From Amycolatopsis acididurans (lineage in GTDB: Bacteria > Actinomycetota > Actinomycetes > Mycobacteriales > Pseudonocardiaceae): a stretch of 64,000 nucleotides of DNA. Position numbers and translations under genes: made by a program. Location of the stretch: assembly GCF_012328925.1 (NCBI RefSeq), contig NZ_JAAXLS010000001.1, positions 372,001 to 436,000 on the forward strand, written 5' to 3'. Positions 1 through 8,355 of the stretch are shown here, one piece after another. Every line of letters starts with the position of its first letter. The first letter of the stretch is position 1. The notes under the pieces were generated by a model that ran no database searches, was not told where the DNA came from, and saw only the letters and a program-made list of their open reading frames with translations.

Positions 1-1
1 C

Positions 2-394
2 GTCTGCGCGACCGGCTACCAGATGTCGTTCCCGTTCTTCGACGATCCGGCGTTGCTGCCCGACGCCGAGCACCGGTTCCCGCTGTTCAAACGGATCATC
101 AAGCCCGGCATCGACAATCTCTACTTCGCGGGGCTTGCGCAGGCCTCGCCGACGATCGTCAACCTGGCCGAGCAGCAGAGCAAGCTCATCGCCGAGCACC
201 TGTCCGGACGCTACACGCTGCCCGGCGCCGAGGAGATGAACGCGATCATCGCCAGGGACGAGCAGAAGCATCTCGGGCAGTACTACAGTTCGCGGCGGCA
301 CACCATTCAGGTGGATTTCGCCCGCTACGTCAGGGATCTGCACAAGGAGATCCAGGCGGGAGAGAAGCGCGCCGCCGCGAGAACGGCCGCGTGA
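2..394 (+). CDS. Flavin-containing monooxygenase, C-terminal part (cut by window edge)
   Basis: Only the last 130 residues are present; the reading frame is open to the left edge. The fragment begins with V-C-A-T-G-Y, the ATGY motif that joins the NADP and FAD parts of class B flavin monooxygenases (FMO, N-hydroxylase and Baeyer-Villiger families). An FMO-type tail follows: the I-x-P-G-x-x-N-L-Y-F-A-G stretch and then a helical end. The enzyme would insert oxygen into a ketone, amine or sulfide using NADPH and FAD. Its stop overlaps the start of a serine hydrolase, so a ketone-to-ester-to-hydrolysis pair is plausible. The substrate cannot be told, and the Baeyer-Villiger fingerprint would lie outside the window. 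Confidence 0.85.
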   Translation, partial: VCATGYQMSFPFFDDPALLPDAEHRFPLFKRIIKPGIDNLYFAGLAQASPTIVNLAEQQSKLIAEHLSGRYTLPGAEEMNAIIARDEQKHLGQYYSSRRHTIQVDFARYVRDLHKEIQAGEKRAAARTAA

Positions 395-1485
395 TGGGCG
401 CCTCGGAAGGCGGCTGCGAGCCCCGGTTCGCTCCCGTCCGCGAACTGCTGGACCGCAGGCTGCGCGACGGCGACGAGGTGGGTGCGTCGGTGTGCGTCAT
501 CCAGGACGGCGCGACGGTGGTGGACCTGTGGGGTGGTGTCGCGGATCAGGACTCCGGCCGCGCCTGGACTCCGGACACGCTGGTCACCACGTATTCGCTG
601 ACCAAGACCATGGCGGCGCTGGTCGTACTGCTGCTCATCGACCGCGGGGCGCTGGACCCGGATGCGCCGGTGGCCCGGTACTGGCCGGAGTTCCGCGCGA
701 AAGACGTGCTTCTGCGTCATGTTCTCGGGCACACGTCGGGTCTGTGCGGCTGGGACGAGACCGTCACGCTGGACGACCTCTACGACACCGCAAGGGCGGC
801 GGCGCTGCTCGCGGGGCAGGAGCCGTGGTGGACACCGGGTGAGGGATCCGGCTATCAGGCGGTCAGCCACGGTCATCTCCTCGGCGAGATCGTGCGGCGC
901 GTGACCGGGAAGTCCCTGGGCACGGTGCTGCGTGCCGAATTCCCCGGCGCGGACTACTGGATCGGCGCGCCCGCGAGTGTGGATTCCCGTGTCGCCACGC
1001 TGGTTCCGCCACGAACGTCCGGTGTGGACCACACGGCGCTCGATCCGGTCGCCGTGCGCACCCTGACCAACCCGCTCATACCGCCAGCGGTCACGACGAC
1101 AAGGCCGTTCCTCGCCGCCGAACTCGGCGGGCTGAACGGTCAGGGCAACGCGCGCTCGGTCGCCCGTCTGCAGTCGGTCGTCTCGCACGGACTGCTGTCC
1201 ACTGTGGACCAGGTCTTCGATGTGCAGTCCGACGGGGTGGACCGGGTGCTGGGCACGCACGTCCGTTTCGGGCTCGGCTATGCGCTGCCGAGCCCGCGGA
1301 CTCCGGTGTCCATCCCGGACGGCCGGATCTGCTGGTGGAGCGGCTTCGGCGGATCGATGGTGGTCAACGACCTGGACCGCCGGCTGACGTTCGCCTACGT
1401 GATGAACAGGATGGAGCCGGGACTCATCGGCGCCGCCAACGCCAACGCCTACACCGAGGCGCTCTATTCCTGTGTGGACGGTTAG
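391..1485 (+). CDS. Beta-lactamase-fold serine hydrolase (EstB-like esterase)
   Basis: A 364-residue protein of the class C beta-lactamase/esterase family (Pfam Beta-lactamase). The nucleophile motif S69-L-T-K72 is clear, H-T-S-G is at 114-117, and a tyrosine of the Y-x-x-S type is at 155. No signal peptide is visible, which favours a cytoplasmic esterase over a penicillin-binding enzyme. GTG at 391 overlaps the upstream stop as GTGA; ATG at 394 is an equally good start one codon later. Coupling to the flavin monooxygenase suggests it hydrolyses that enzyme's ester product (inference). The stop overlaps the stop of the convergent WS/DGAT gene. Confidence 0.85.
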   Translation: MMGASEGGCEPRFAPVRELLDRRLRDGDEVGASVCVIQDGATVVDLWGGVADQDSGRAWTPDTLVTTYSLTKTMAALVVLLLIDRGALDPDAPVARYWPEFRAKDVLLRHVLGHTSGLCGWDETVTLDDLYDTARAAALLAGQEPWWTPGEGSGYQAVSHGHLLGEIVRRVTGKSLGTVLRAEFPGADYWIGAPASVDSRVATLVPPRTSGVDHTALDPVAVRTLTNPLIPPAVTTTRPFLAAELGGLNGQGNARSVARLQSVVSHGLLSTVDQVFDVQSDGVDRVLGTHVRFGLGYALPSPRTPVSIPDGRICWWSGFGGSMVVNDLDRRLTFAYVMNRMEPGLIGAANANAYTEALYSCVDG

Positions 1486-2837
1486 ACGGCCCCGGCGATG
1501 CGGTCCAGTTCCTCACGGAGGGCGTGCGTCAGTGCGTCCGGGTCCGGGAACCGGTGCGGGTCGGCGATCACCGTGATCGTGACGGTGCCCGCGTAGGTGA
1601 ACACTTCGAAGTAGACGGTGATGTTGCTGTCGCTGCTCACCCCGATCGGGATGGCCGACCGGACCGGCCGGCCGCCGAAAGTGATCTGCTCGCCGGGGCC
1701 GCGGACGTGGCTGACCAGCGTGTGCAGGCGATGCTGGTGATTCATGTACCAGTGATAGGCGCCCAGCGCGGCCAGCGGCCGGAATGCCCAGCCGAGCAAC
1801 GCGATCGGTGGCGGACCCTGAGCCGACGACTTGTGTGCGCGTACCGCCGCCGCGGTCCGCCGCAGCCGGTCCGCCGTGTCACCGGCGACCGGAACGGACA
1901 CCAGCAGGGGGCTGACCATGTTGCCACGGGCGGCTTCTCCGGTTTCGTGACCGGAGACGGGTACGCCGATCGCCACGCTGTCGAGCGACTCGCCGTCCTC
2001 GAGCAGGGCCCGGTTCAGCGCCGCGGCCACCGCCACCAGTAGCGCGTCGTTGACGGTGGCGTCGTAGCGGTGCGCTGCCGCCCGCAGCGCCGCCGCGGGG
2101 AACCGGACGACCGCCAGTCTGCTGCGTCCTCCGGCCGGTCGCAGGAGTGAGCACGACGCCGCGCGGGGCGGGTGCACCCCACCGGCGGCCGTCATCGAAG
2201 CGCGCAGCGATCGCAGAGCGGGACCGGCCCGGCGCAGTGCGCGGATCCGGGCGCGCAGCGCGTCGGCGGCCAGCTGTCCTGCGGCCGGGCGTGGCCGGGG
2301 AAACGGCACCGGAGGCGTGGGCGCGCCGGGGTCGACCAGGCCCGCCAGGATGGCGAGCCCGCCGACCCCGTCCGCGAGCACGTGATGCAACACGATCACG
2401 AGCGCGACCCCGCCGTCGGCGAGCCCGGTGACGAACACCGCCGTCCATCGGGGGCCGGTGCGCGGCAGCGGAGTCCCGATGAGGGATTGCGCGAGGTCGA
2501 GCAGTGCGCGTTCGTCCCCGGGTTCCGGGCATCGCGTCGTGTGGAGCCGGTCGGCGACCTCCGATGCCTCGTCGTCGACCCAGATCGGGCCGCCGCAGCC
2601 GGGTGGTGTCCGGACCAGCAGCTGCCGGAGCCGGGGGATGGCGGCCGCCCGTTCGGCGAGCAGCCGCAGGGCCCGGGCCAGGTCGAACCCGTCGGTCGCG
2701 CCGAAGAGGAGTATCACCCCGAAATGCTCGGGGGCCTTCGCCGAATCCATCGCGAGAAACGCGCGATCCGTCGGGCTCGCCCGGTCGATCACCGGCCCTC
2801 CGGCCGCCCCGGCTTCGGCTTGGATCCGCGACGTCAT
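1482..2837 (-). CDS. Wax ester synthase/diacylglycerol acyltransferase family protein
   Basis: 451 residues, the usual size for actinobacterial WS/DGAT O-acyltransferases. The catalytic H-H-x-x-x-D-G motif reads HHVLADG at 151-157. An N-terminal S-P-T-D-R-A-F-L-A-M-D stretch and a C-terminal region with NITVYFEVFTYAG are typical of the family. These enzymes move acyl groups from acyl-CoA to diacylglycerol or long-chain alcohols and make storage lipid at the membrane or lipid-droplet surface. It lies 66 bp downstream of the quinone-oxidoreductase gene on the same strand and may be co-transcribed with it. Acceptor specificity is not predictable. Confidence 0.9.
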   Translation of the reverse strand: MTSRIQAEAGAAGGPVIDRASPTDRAFLAMDSAKAPEHFGVILLFGATDGFDLARALRLLAERAAAIPRLRQLLVRTPPGCGGPIWVDDEASEVADRLHTTRCPEPGDERALLDLAQSLIGTPLPRTGPRWTAVFVTGLADGGVALVIVLHHVLADGVGGLAILAGLVDPGAPTPPVPFPRPRPAAGQLAADALRARIRALRRAGPALRSLRASMTAAGGVHPPRAASCSLLRPAGGRSRLAVVRFPAAALRAAAHRYDATVNDALLVAVAAALNRALLEDGESLDSVAIGVPVSGHETGEAARGNMVSPLLVSVPVAGDTADRLRRTAAAVRAHKSSAQGPPPIALLGWAFRPLAALGAYHWYMNHQHRLHTLVSHVRGPGEQITFGGRPVRSAIPIGVSSDSNITVYFEVFTYAGTVTITVIADPHRFPDPDALTHALREELDRIAGAV

Positions 2838-2903
2838 CGCTCCAGCAGACGCCGAACACGGGCGGGCGGAGTAGTGTCCAAAGCCCCCGAATCGTGGCCG
2901 TGC

Positions 2904-3830
2904 TCAGGGAACCAGAACGGTCTTGCCCGGCAGCCGGCCCGACGCGGCGTCGTCGTGCACCGCGGCGAGGTCGGCCAGCGGCCGCCGCTCGGCGACGTGA
3001 ATCCGCAGTTCTCCCTCGTCGACACGAGCGACGAGCCCGGCCAGCTGACCGGCGTCGCCGTGCAGGAAGACCCGTGCGGTCCGCACGCCGCGATCCGCGG
3101 TCTCCGGCGGCGGCGTGGTGGTGCTAGCCAGCACTCCGCCGTCGTTCACCAGATCCAACAGCCCTCCGGTCTCCTCGGGCGAGGTGGTGACCAGGTTGAG
3201 CACGACGTCGAACCGTTCGCCGAGGTCGCCGACCGCGGTCGTGGTGTAGTCGACGATCCGGTCGGCGCCGTACTCGCGCAGGCGCTGGGCGCTGCGCGCG
3301 CTCGCCGTCGCGGTGACCGTCGCCCCGGCCTGCTTCGCGAGCTGGACCGCGTAGCCGCCGACGGCGCCACCGGCACCGTTGATCAGAATCGACTGCCCTG
3401 CCTGGAGCCCGGCGTTCTCGAACAGCGCCTGCCAGGCCGTGAGCCCGGCCGCGGGCAGCGCCGCCGCGTCGGCAGGCTCGCCCGTGCGCGGGGCGGCGGC
3501 CAGCGCCTCGGCCGGGACGGTCACGTATTCGGCGGTGGCCCCGGCGCTGGTCATCGGCAGGAGCGCCACGACGGCGGCACCCTCCCGCCAGCCCTCGACC
3601 CCGGCGCCGACACCGGCGATCGTGCCCGCGACGTCGATGCCCGGCACGGCAGGGAACGTCTGCGGGAACACCTCATGCAGGAAACCGGCCCGGATCGCTG
3701 CGTCGACCGGGTTGAACGAGGTGCCCACCACCTTGACGAGCACCTCACCCGCGCCGGGCACGGGCTGCTCGGCCTCTTCGTAGTTCAGAACCTCACTGCC
3801 GCCGTACTGGTGGTAGCGCACTGCCTTCAT
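2904..3830 (-). CDS. NADP-dependent quinone oxidoreductase-type MDR protein
   Basis: 308 residues from the ATG at 3830, which has GGAGGA about six bases upstream. The open frame runs further up, but that stretch is promoter DNA holding palindromes. It is a zinc-free medium-chain dehydrogenase/reductase: GroES-like N-terminal half, then a nucleotide-binding loop G-A-G-G-A-V-G at 152-158. No zinc-binding cysteine set is present. Such proteins reduce quinones or enones with NADPH. It is divergent from a MarR gene, and the shared control region carries two matched palindromes, so it is very likely that regulator's target and may respond to an electrophile or phenolic compound (inference). Confidence 0.9.
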   Translation of the reverse strand: MKAVRYHQYGGSEVLNYEEAEQPVPGAGEVLVKVVGTSFNPVDAAIRAGFLHEVFPQTFPAVPGIDVAGTIAGVGAGVEGWREGAAVVALLPMTSAGATAEYVTVPAEALAAAPRTGEPADAAALPAAGLTAWQALFENAGLQAGQSILINGAGGAVGGYAVQLAKQAGATVTATASARSAQRLREYGADRIVDYTTTAVGDLGERFDVVLNLVTTSPEETGGLLDLVNDGGVLASTTTPPPETADRGVRTARVFLHGDAGQLAGLVARVDEGELRIHVAERRPLADLAAVHDDAASGRLPGKTVLVP

Positions 3831-3848
3831 CGAGTCCTCCTCGGGTAG

Positions 3849-3866
3849 TGCTTCGATCTCGAAGCA
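3849..3866. promoter_or_regulatory. MarR operator, site 1
   Basis: Palindrome TGCTTCGA-TC-TCGAAGCA with perfect 8-base arms. It lies 19 bp before the start codon of the oxidoreductase gene. It is the exact reverse complement of site 2, 17 bp away. Confidence 0.8.
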
Positions 3867-3883
3867 CTTTCGAGCGTAGAACA

Positions 3884-3901
3884 TGCTTCGAGATCGAAGC
3901 A
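3884..3901. promoter_or_regulatory. MarR operator, site 2
   Basis: Palindrome TGCTTCGA-GA-TCGAAGCA with perfect 8-base arms, in the middle of the divergent promoter region. Sites 1 and 2 are 35 bp apart centre to centre. Confidence 0.8.
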
Positions 3902-3929
3902 AACCGTTCCCCTGTGAAGGCAGTCACGT

Positions 3930-3947
3930 CGTTACGAAGTCGAAGCA
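3930..3947. promoter_or_regulatory. Degenerate MarR operator, site 3
   Basis: CGTTACGA-AG-TCGAAGCA. The right arm is identical to sites 1 and 2, and the left arm matches five of eight bases. It lies 15 bp before the marR start codon, where it could mediate autoregulation. Confidence 0.5.
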
Positions 3948-3961
3948 TCTACGATCGGGAC

Positions 3962-4453
3962 ATGGAGGATGCGCTGGGCCCGGAACAGCTGGCCACGTAC
4001 TTCGCGCTCACGGAGGCGACCGATCTGCTGCACCACGCGGTCGAACAGCATCTGCGCGCCGACGGCGATCTGAGCTACGTGCAGTTCCAGCTGCTGGCCC
4101 GGCTCGCGGGCACGAATGGCCGGCTGACGATGACCGAGCTCGCCGACGGCGTCGTCTACAGCCGCAGCGGCCTGACCCACCAGGCCGGTCTGCTGGAGAA
4201 GGCGGGACTGGTCACCCGCGGCCCCTGCCCGGACGATCAGCGCGCCACCGTCGTCACCATCACCGAAGCCGGGCGCGCGCTGGTGGACAAGGTGCTGCCG
4301 GGGCACGTGCGGGTGGTCAGCAGCCTGCTGTTCGAGCCTCTGTCCACTCAGGACATCGATGCGCTCGGTGAGATCATGACGCGGCTTCGCGATCACATGC
4401 GGAGCCTGCCGCCCCGCTCGGCGGCCCCGCGCAAACGCCGTCCGCGAAGCTGA
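3962..4453 (+). CDS. MarR-family transcriptional regulator
   Basis: 163 residues from the ATG at 3962. The upstream open frame is rejected because it runs through the operators. The winged-helix core spans about residues 40-100 (L-A-R-L-A-G, then T-E-L-A-D-G-V-V-Y-S-R-S-G-L-T, then a D-D-Q-R-A wing), with helices on both sides for dimerisation. No ligand-sensing cysteine stands out. It is divergent from the MDR oxidoreductase, with three palindromic sites between. The last 80 bp overlap the end of the convergent amidase gene; the basic tail R-K-R-R-P-R-S lies in that overlap. Confidence 0.9.
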   Translation: MEDALGPEQLATYFALTEATDLLHHAVEQHLRADGDLSYVQFQLLARLAGTNGRLTMTELADGVVYSRSGLTHQAGLLEKAGLVTRGPCPDDQRATVVTITEAGRALVDKVLPGHVRVVSSLLFEPLSTQDIDALGEIMTRLRDHMRSLPPRSAAPRKRRPRS

Positions 4454-5744
4454 CCCCGGCCAGTTCGGCGAACGCGATGGCCGTGCGGTCGGCCAGGTGC
4501 GGCGCCACGACCTGAAGGCCGACCGGAAGCCCGTCGCGGGTCAGGCCCGCCGGGACGACCACGGACGGCAAGCCCAGCACGCTGAACAGACCGCACCAGC
4601 CGATCGTGCTCATGTGCGGCCGCGGCTCGCCGTCGACATCGATCACCCGGGTGCCGATGTCGCCGGCGTGATCGTGGGGGAAGGCGGGCATCGCGGTGAC
4701 CGGGCACAGCAGCACGTCGTAGTCGGCGAACCAGCGAGCCCACGCCGCCCGGGCCCGCGCGCGATCCTCGGAGCGGGCCAGCCAGCCGCGGTGCGTCGCC
4801 GTCGCCGGTGGCAGCGCCTCGTCGGGCAGGTTGTACGCCACGGCCGCGAGCACCATGTCCAGGTGCAGCTGCCACAGCTGTTCGAACGGCACCGGCGGCC
4901 GCGGGCGCGCGAGCCGCACCCCGGCCGCGCCCAGCGCGGCGACCGCTTCCTCCAGTACGGCGGCGGTGTCGCTGCCGACGGGGCACGCGGGATCGTCCAG
5001 CCACACCGCGGCGCGGAACTCGCGCCGGGCAGGCGGCCCGGGTGACCCGGTGAGTACGTCGAGCACGAGCCCGAGATCTTCCGCGCGACGGCAGATCGGG
5101 CCCAGCACGTTGCCGTCCGCCGCGACGAGGCCGCCGCCCACGTGATCGATGTAGCCCTCGCCCGGCACGAGCCCCGCCGACGGTTTCAGCCCGTACACCC
5201 CGCAGAAATGCGCCGGAATCCGGATGGAGCCCGCGATGTCGGAGGCGAGGTCGAACGCGCACAACCCGTCCGCGACCGCGGCCGCGCTGCCACCCGACGA
5301 GCCGCCGGGTGTGCGCGTGCGGTCCCACGGGTTGTGCGTGACACCGAAGACCTCGTTGTAGGTCTGGATGTCCCCGCACCAGGTGGGCGTGTTCGTCTTG
5401 CCCAGCACGACCGCGCCCGCGGCCCGCAACCGTGCCACCGCGGGCGCGTCCTCGGCCGGCACGTGCGTGGCCAGCTCGGGCGATCCGCACGTCGTGCGCA
5501 GTCCCGCCGTCGCGATCGCGTCCTTGACCGTGATCGGTACCCCGTGCAGGGGCCCCCTCGGCCCGGTCCGCTCGTCCGCTCTCGCCGCGTCCGCGAGTGC
5601 CCGCTCCGCGTCGAGCGTGACCACCGCGTTGAGGTCCGACGCGGCGATGCGGTCGAGGTAGTAGCGGACCAGCTCGCGGCTGGACACGGACGACGCGGAG
5701 ATCGCCCGTGCCAGCTCGCGAGCACCGGCCCGAGCCGGGTCCAT
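4374..5744 (-). CDS. Amidase signature family hydrolase
   Basis: 456 residues. The catalytic triad is readable: Lys74 (V-P-I-T-V-K-D), cis-Ser149 in G-G-S-S-G-G-S, and nucleophile Ser173 in D-I-A-G-S-I-R. The family hydrolyses amides (and some esters) to acid plus amine or ammonia. The ATG at 5744 shares one base with the stop of the binding-protein gene. The longer open frame upstream is an artefact running through that gene. As last gene of a Liv-type ABC transporter/CoA transferase operon, it may hydrolyse an imported amide so that the acid can be loaded on CoA (inference). Confidence 0.93.
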   Translation of the reverse strand: MDPARAGARELARAISASSVSSRELVRYYLDRIAASDLNAVVTLDAERALADAARADERTGPRGPLHGVPITVKDAIATAGLRTTCGSPELATHVPAEDAPAVARLRAAGAVVLGKTNTPTWCGDIQTYNEVFGVTHNPWDRTRTPGGSSGGSAAAVADGLCAFDLASDIAGSIRIPAHFCGVYGLKPSAGLVPGEGYIDHVGGGLVAADGNVLGPICRRAEDLGLVLDVLTGSPGPPARREFRAAVWLDDPACPVGSDTAAVLEEAVAALGAAGVRLARPRPPVPFEQLWQLHLDMVLAAVAYNLPDEALPPATATHRGWLARSEDRARARAAWARWFADYDVLLCPVTAMPAFPHDHAGDIGTRVIDVDGEPRPHMSTIGWCGLFSVLGLPSVVVPAGLTRDGLPVGLQVVAPHLADRTAIAFAELAGVSFADGVCAGPPSGAAGSACDREAAS

Positions 5745-7234
5745 CAGCTGCCGCCCTTGGCCTTCGGCCAGTTGCCGAGCTTGCCGCCGTTGTCGATCAA
5801 CGGTCCGGCGGGCTCGAAATGCCCGGTCGCGGCCGGGGTCGCGCCTGTGTAGGTGTACATCCGCCCGGCCTCGAAGGGATAGGCGTCCTCGACACCGCTG
5901 ACCTTGCCCTCCACACCCTGGATCATGAGCGGGTAGGTCGAGGCGTAGGAGTGCACCGCGACGTTGATGTTGGCGCGGTTCAGCCCGCCCTTCATCGTCG
6001 AGGCGTCCTGCAGTGCCTGCACGATGTACCAGGCCCAGAACCAGCCGTTGGCGATCTGCGCGTTCTTCGGGTCGAGCCCGGCCGCCGACACGGTGTCGGT
6101 GTAGAGCTTCGCGAACTGGGTGTTGGGGTTGTCCGGGTCGCTCGGCGCGTAGTAGTAGCGCACGACGTTCGTGCCGTTGCCGGTCAGGCCCTGCTTGCCC
6201 AGTGGCGCGTAGGTGGTCTGGATCTGTGCGCACGGCTGGGCCGCGACCACCTGCGGTTTCCACGCGCTCTTCTCGATCGCGGCGATGGCCTGCGTGCAGA
6301 ACGTGCCGGCCTCGGCCAGCACCACGACGTCCGCGTTGGACGCCGCGGCGCTGGTCACCTCATTGTCCACATTGGGCGCGCTGACGTCGTTGGTCTGCTC
6401 GTTGACGATGGTGATGCCCGGGGTCTGTGCCACCGCGCGCTTGAACCCGTTGATGTAGGAGTGTCCGAGCGCGTTGCCGATGGAGATCGTGGCCACCTTC
6501 GCGCCCTGCGGGAACTTCTGCTTGATCCAGGAGGCCCAGATCCCGCTCTCGTTGTAGTAGTCGAGGCCGAAGCCCGACGTCCACGGATGGTTCTGCGGAT
6601 CGCCGAACTCGTCGTCGGAGGCGGCGACCATGAACTGACCCATGCAGGACTGGTTCATGTAATCGATCAGGTTGAGGTTGTTGGGCGAGCCCAGCACCGC
6701 GAAACTGCCGGCGTAGGCGCCGGACTGCACCGCCGCCTCGACGTTCTTGCGGGTCTGGTCGGGCTGGTACTGGTCGTCCTTGACGTCGATGCTGACGCGC
6801 CTGCCCTGCACGCCGCCGTGCGCGTTGACGTAATCGATGTAGGTCTTGATGCCGTCGCTGATCGCGCCGTAGGCCGCCAGCGGGCCGGAGTGCGGCATGC
6901 TGGTGAACAGCTTGATCTCGTCGGCGGTGATGCCGGCGTTGTTGTCCCAGGTCGCCGGGCAGGAGGACAGGTCGAGCTTGAAGCCGCCCGGTCCGGTGTA
7001 GACACAGCTGCCGTCGGCGGAACGGCCCCAGTTCTTGCTGTCCGGGTTGGCGGCCGGGATCGAGCCGTCCGAGGGCGCCGTGCCGGACGCCTTGGGGGCG
7101 GTCGCCGAGGCGCCGCATTTCTTGTCCTGTGCGGCCTGCTTGGCCGCTTCGTGCGAGCACGCGGTCGCACTCGCGCCGACGACAGTGGCGATGACCAGCG
7201 TCGCGAGGCGTCGTTGCCAGGTGGAACGGGTCAT
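5744..7234 (-). CDS. ABC transporter substrate-binding lipoprotein (Liv/amide type)
   Basis: 496 residues. A signal peptide of the lipoprotein kind ends in A-T-A-C with the lipidated Cys26. The body is a type I periplasmic-binding fold (Peripla_BP_6) of the branched-chain amino acid/amide/urea group, with a roughly 70-residue linker after the anchor that is longer than in classical LivK. It would sit on the outer face of the membrane and deliver ligand to the two permeases. The start overlaps the permease stop by four bases, and the stop touches the amidase start, so all are one transcript. Its ligand is unknown; the amidase and CoA transferase suggest an amide or carboxylate. Confidence 0.9.
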   Translation of the reverse strand: MTRSTWQRRLATLVIATVVGASATACSHEAAKQAAQDKKCGASATAPKASGTAPSDGSIPAANPDSKNWGRSADGSCVYTGPGGFKLDLSSCPATWDNNAGITADEIKLFTSMPHSGPLAAYGAISDGIKTYIDYVNAHGGVQGRRVSIDVKDDQYQPDQTRKNVEAAVQSGAYAGSFAVLGSPNNLNLIDYMNQSCMGQFMVAASDDEFGDPQNHPWTSGFGLDYYNESGIWASWIKQKFPQGAKVATISIGNALGHSYINGFKRAVAQTPGITIVNEQTNDVSAPNVDNEVTSAAASNADVVVLAEAGTFCTQAIAAIEKSAWKPQVVAAQPCAQIQTTYAPLGKQGLTGNGTNVVRYYYAPSDPDNPNTQFAKLYTDTVSAAGLDPKNAQIANGWFWAWYIVQALQDASTMKGGLNRANINVAVHSYASTYPLMIQGVEGKVSGVEDAYPFEAGRMYTYTGATPAATGHFEPAGPLIDNGGKLGNWPKAKGGS

Positions 7235-8355
7235 GGTTCAGCCCTTTCTAAGGCCGGTTGGCCGGACTGGGAGCGCACCGCGAACCGGTGGGCCTCCCAG
7301 CCGAGTGGGGAGCGGGGGACGATCTGGAGCACCCGGCGGCGCAGGCGGCCGAGGCCGTCGATCACCCCGCCGGGCAGCAGGAACACGAACGCGATGAGCA
7401 ATGCGCCGGAGGCGATGCCGACGATCTGCCCGCCATCGGGGCGGCCGCCGAGCAGGTTCAGCGACTGCGCCCAGTCGGCCATGTAGGTGCGGAGGACGAC
7501 GAAGATGATGGCGCCGGGAACGGCGCCCGCGATCGAGGCGCTGCCTCCGGCGATCAGCGCGACGAGCAGGAAGATGGACAGGTACAGATCGAACCGGGAA
7601 CCGGACACCGCCGGCACCTGGATGACCAGCAACGATCCGGCGACGCCCGCGAAGGCGGCGCTGACGGCGAACGCGAAGATCTTCACCCGTGCCACCCGCA
7701 CGCCCGAGGCAGCCGCCGACAGCGGCGCGTCCCGTACGGCGTGCATGGCACGGCCGACCCGGCTGCGTACGACGTTGCGCGCGATGAGGAACATCAATGC
7801 CGCCACGGCGAGCACCGCGTAGTAGTCATCGGTCGGCGGCCCGGCCGGGGTGTAGGGATTGACGAAGAACCAGTCCGGTGCCGCCATCTCCTGCGGCGCG
7901 AACTTGCCGTTGGGCCCGCCGGTGAAGCTCGGGAACTTGTCGATCAGGACGGGGAACAGGGCGGCGACGGCGAGGGTGACCGTCGCCAGATACAGCCCGC
8001 GGATACGCAGCGCCGGGATGCCGACGAGCGCGCCCGCGAGCAGGCACACGACCACGGCCACGGGAATCGTGGCCAGGTAGGGCCAGCCGTGGTCGGCGAC
8101 GAGGATGATCGTGGTGTAGCCACCGATCCCGACGAACGCGCTGTGGCCGAGGGAGATCTGTCCACAGTGGCCGGTGAGCAGGCCGAGCCCGAGAATGGCG
8201 ACGCTGTAGGCGACCATCTGGGTCAGTGTCTCGATCTGCGCGACCTCGCTGATCAGCAGCGGCAGCACGATCAGCACCACCGCGGCCGCCGCCGCGCCGC
8301 CCCACCGGAGTGTGCGGTGGGCGCGGCTGCCCTCGTGCACGGTGAACGCGGCCAT
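7231..8355 (-). CDS. Branched-chain amino acid-type ABC permease (LivM family)
   Basis: 374 residues from the ATG at 8355, or one codon more from GTG. It is a polytopic membrane protein with about eight to ten hydrophobic segments. The LivM-type stretch G-L-L-T-G-H-C-G-Q-I-S-L-G-H lies after the second hydrophobic region, and A-A-A-S-G-V is present in the cytoplasmic coupling region. It forms the second half of the transmembrane channel with the LivH-like protein encoded just upstream in the operon. It is stop-start coupled on both sides. Confidence 0.9.
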   Translation of the reverse strand: MAAFTVHEGSRAHRTLRWGGAAAAAVVLIVLPLLISEVAQIETLTQMVAYSVAILGLGLLTGHCGQISLGHSAFVGIGGYTTIILVADHGWPYLATIPVAVVVCLLAGALVGIPALRIRGLYLATVTLAVAALFPVLIDKFPSFTGGPNGKFAPQEMAAPDWFFVNPYTPAGPPTDDYYAVLAVAALMFLIARNVVRSRVGRAMHAVRDAPLSAAASGVRVARVKIFAFAVSAAFAGVAGSLLVIQVPAVSGSRFDLYLSIFLLVALIAGGSASIAGAVPGAIIFVVLRTYMADWAQSLNLLGGRPDGGQIVGIASGALLIAFVFLLPGGVIDGLGRLRRRVLQIVPRSPLGWEAHRFAVRSQSGQPALERAEP

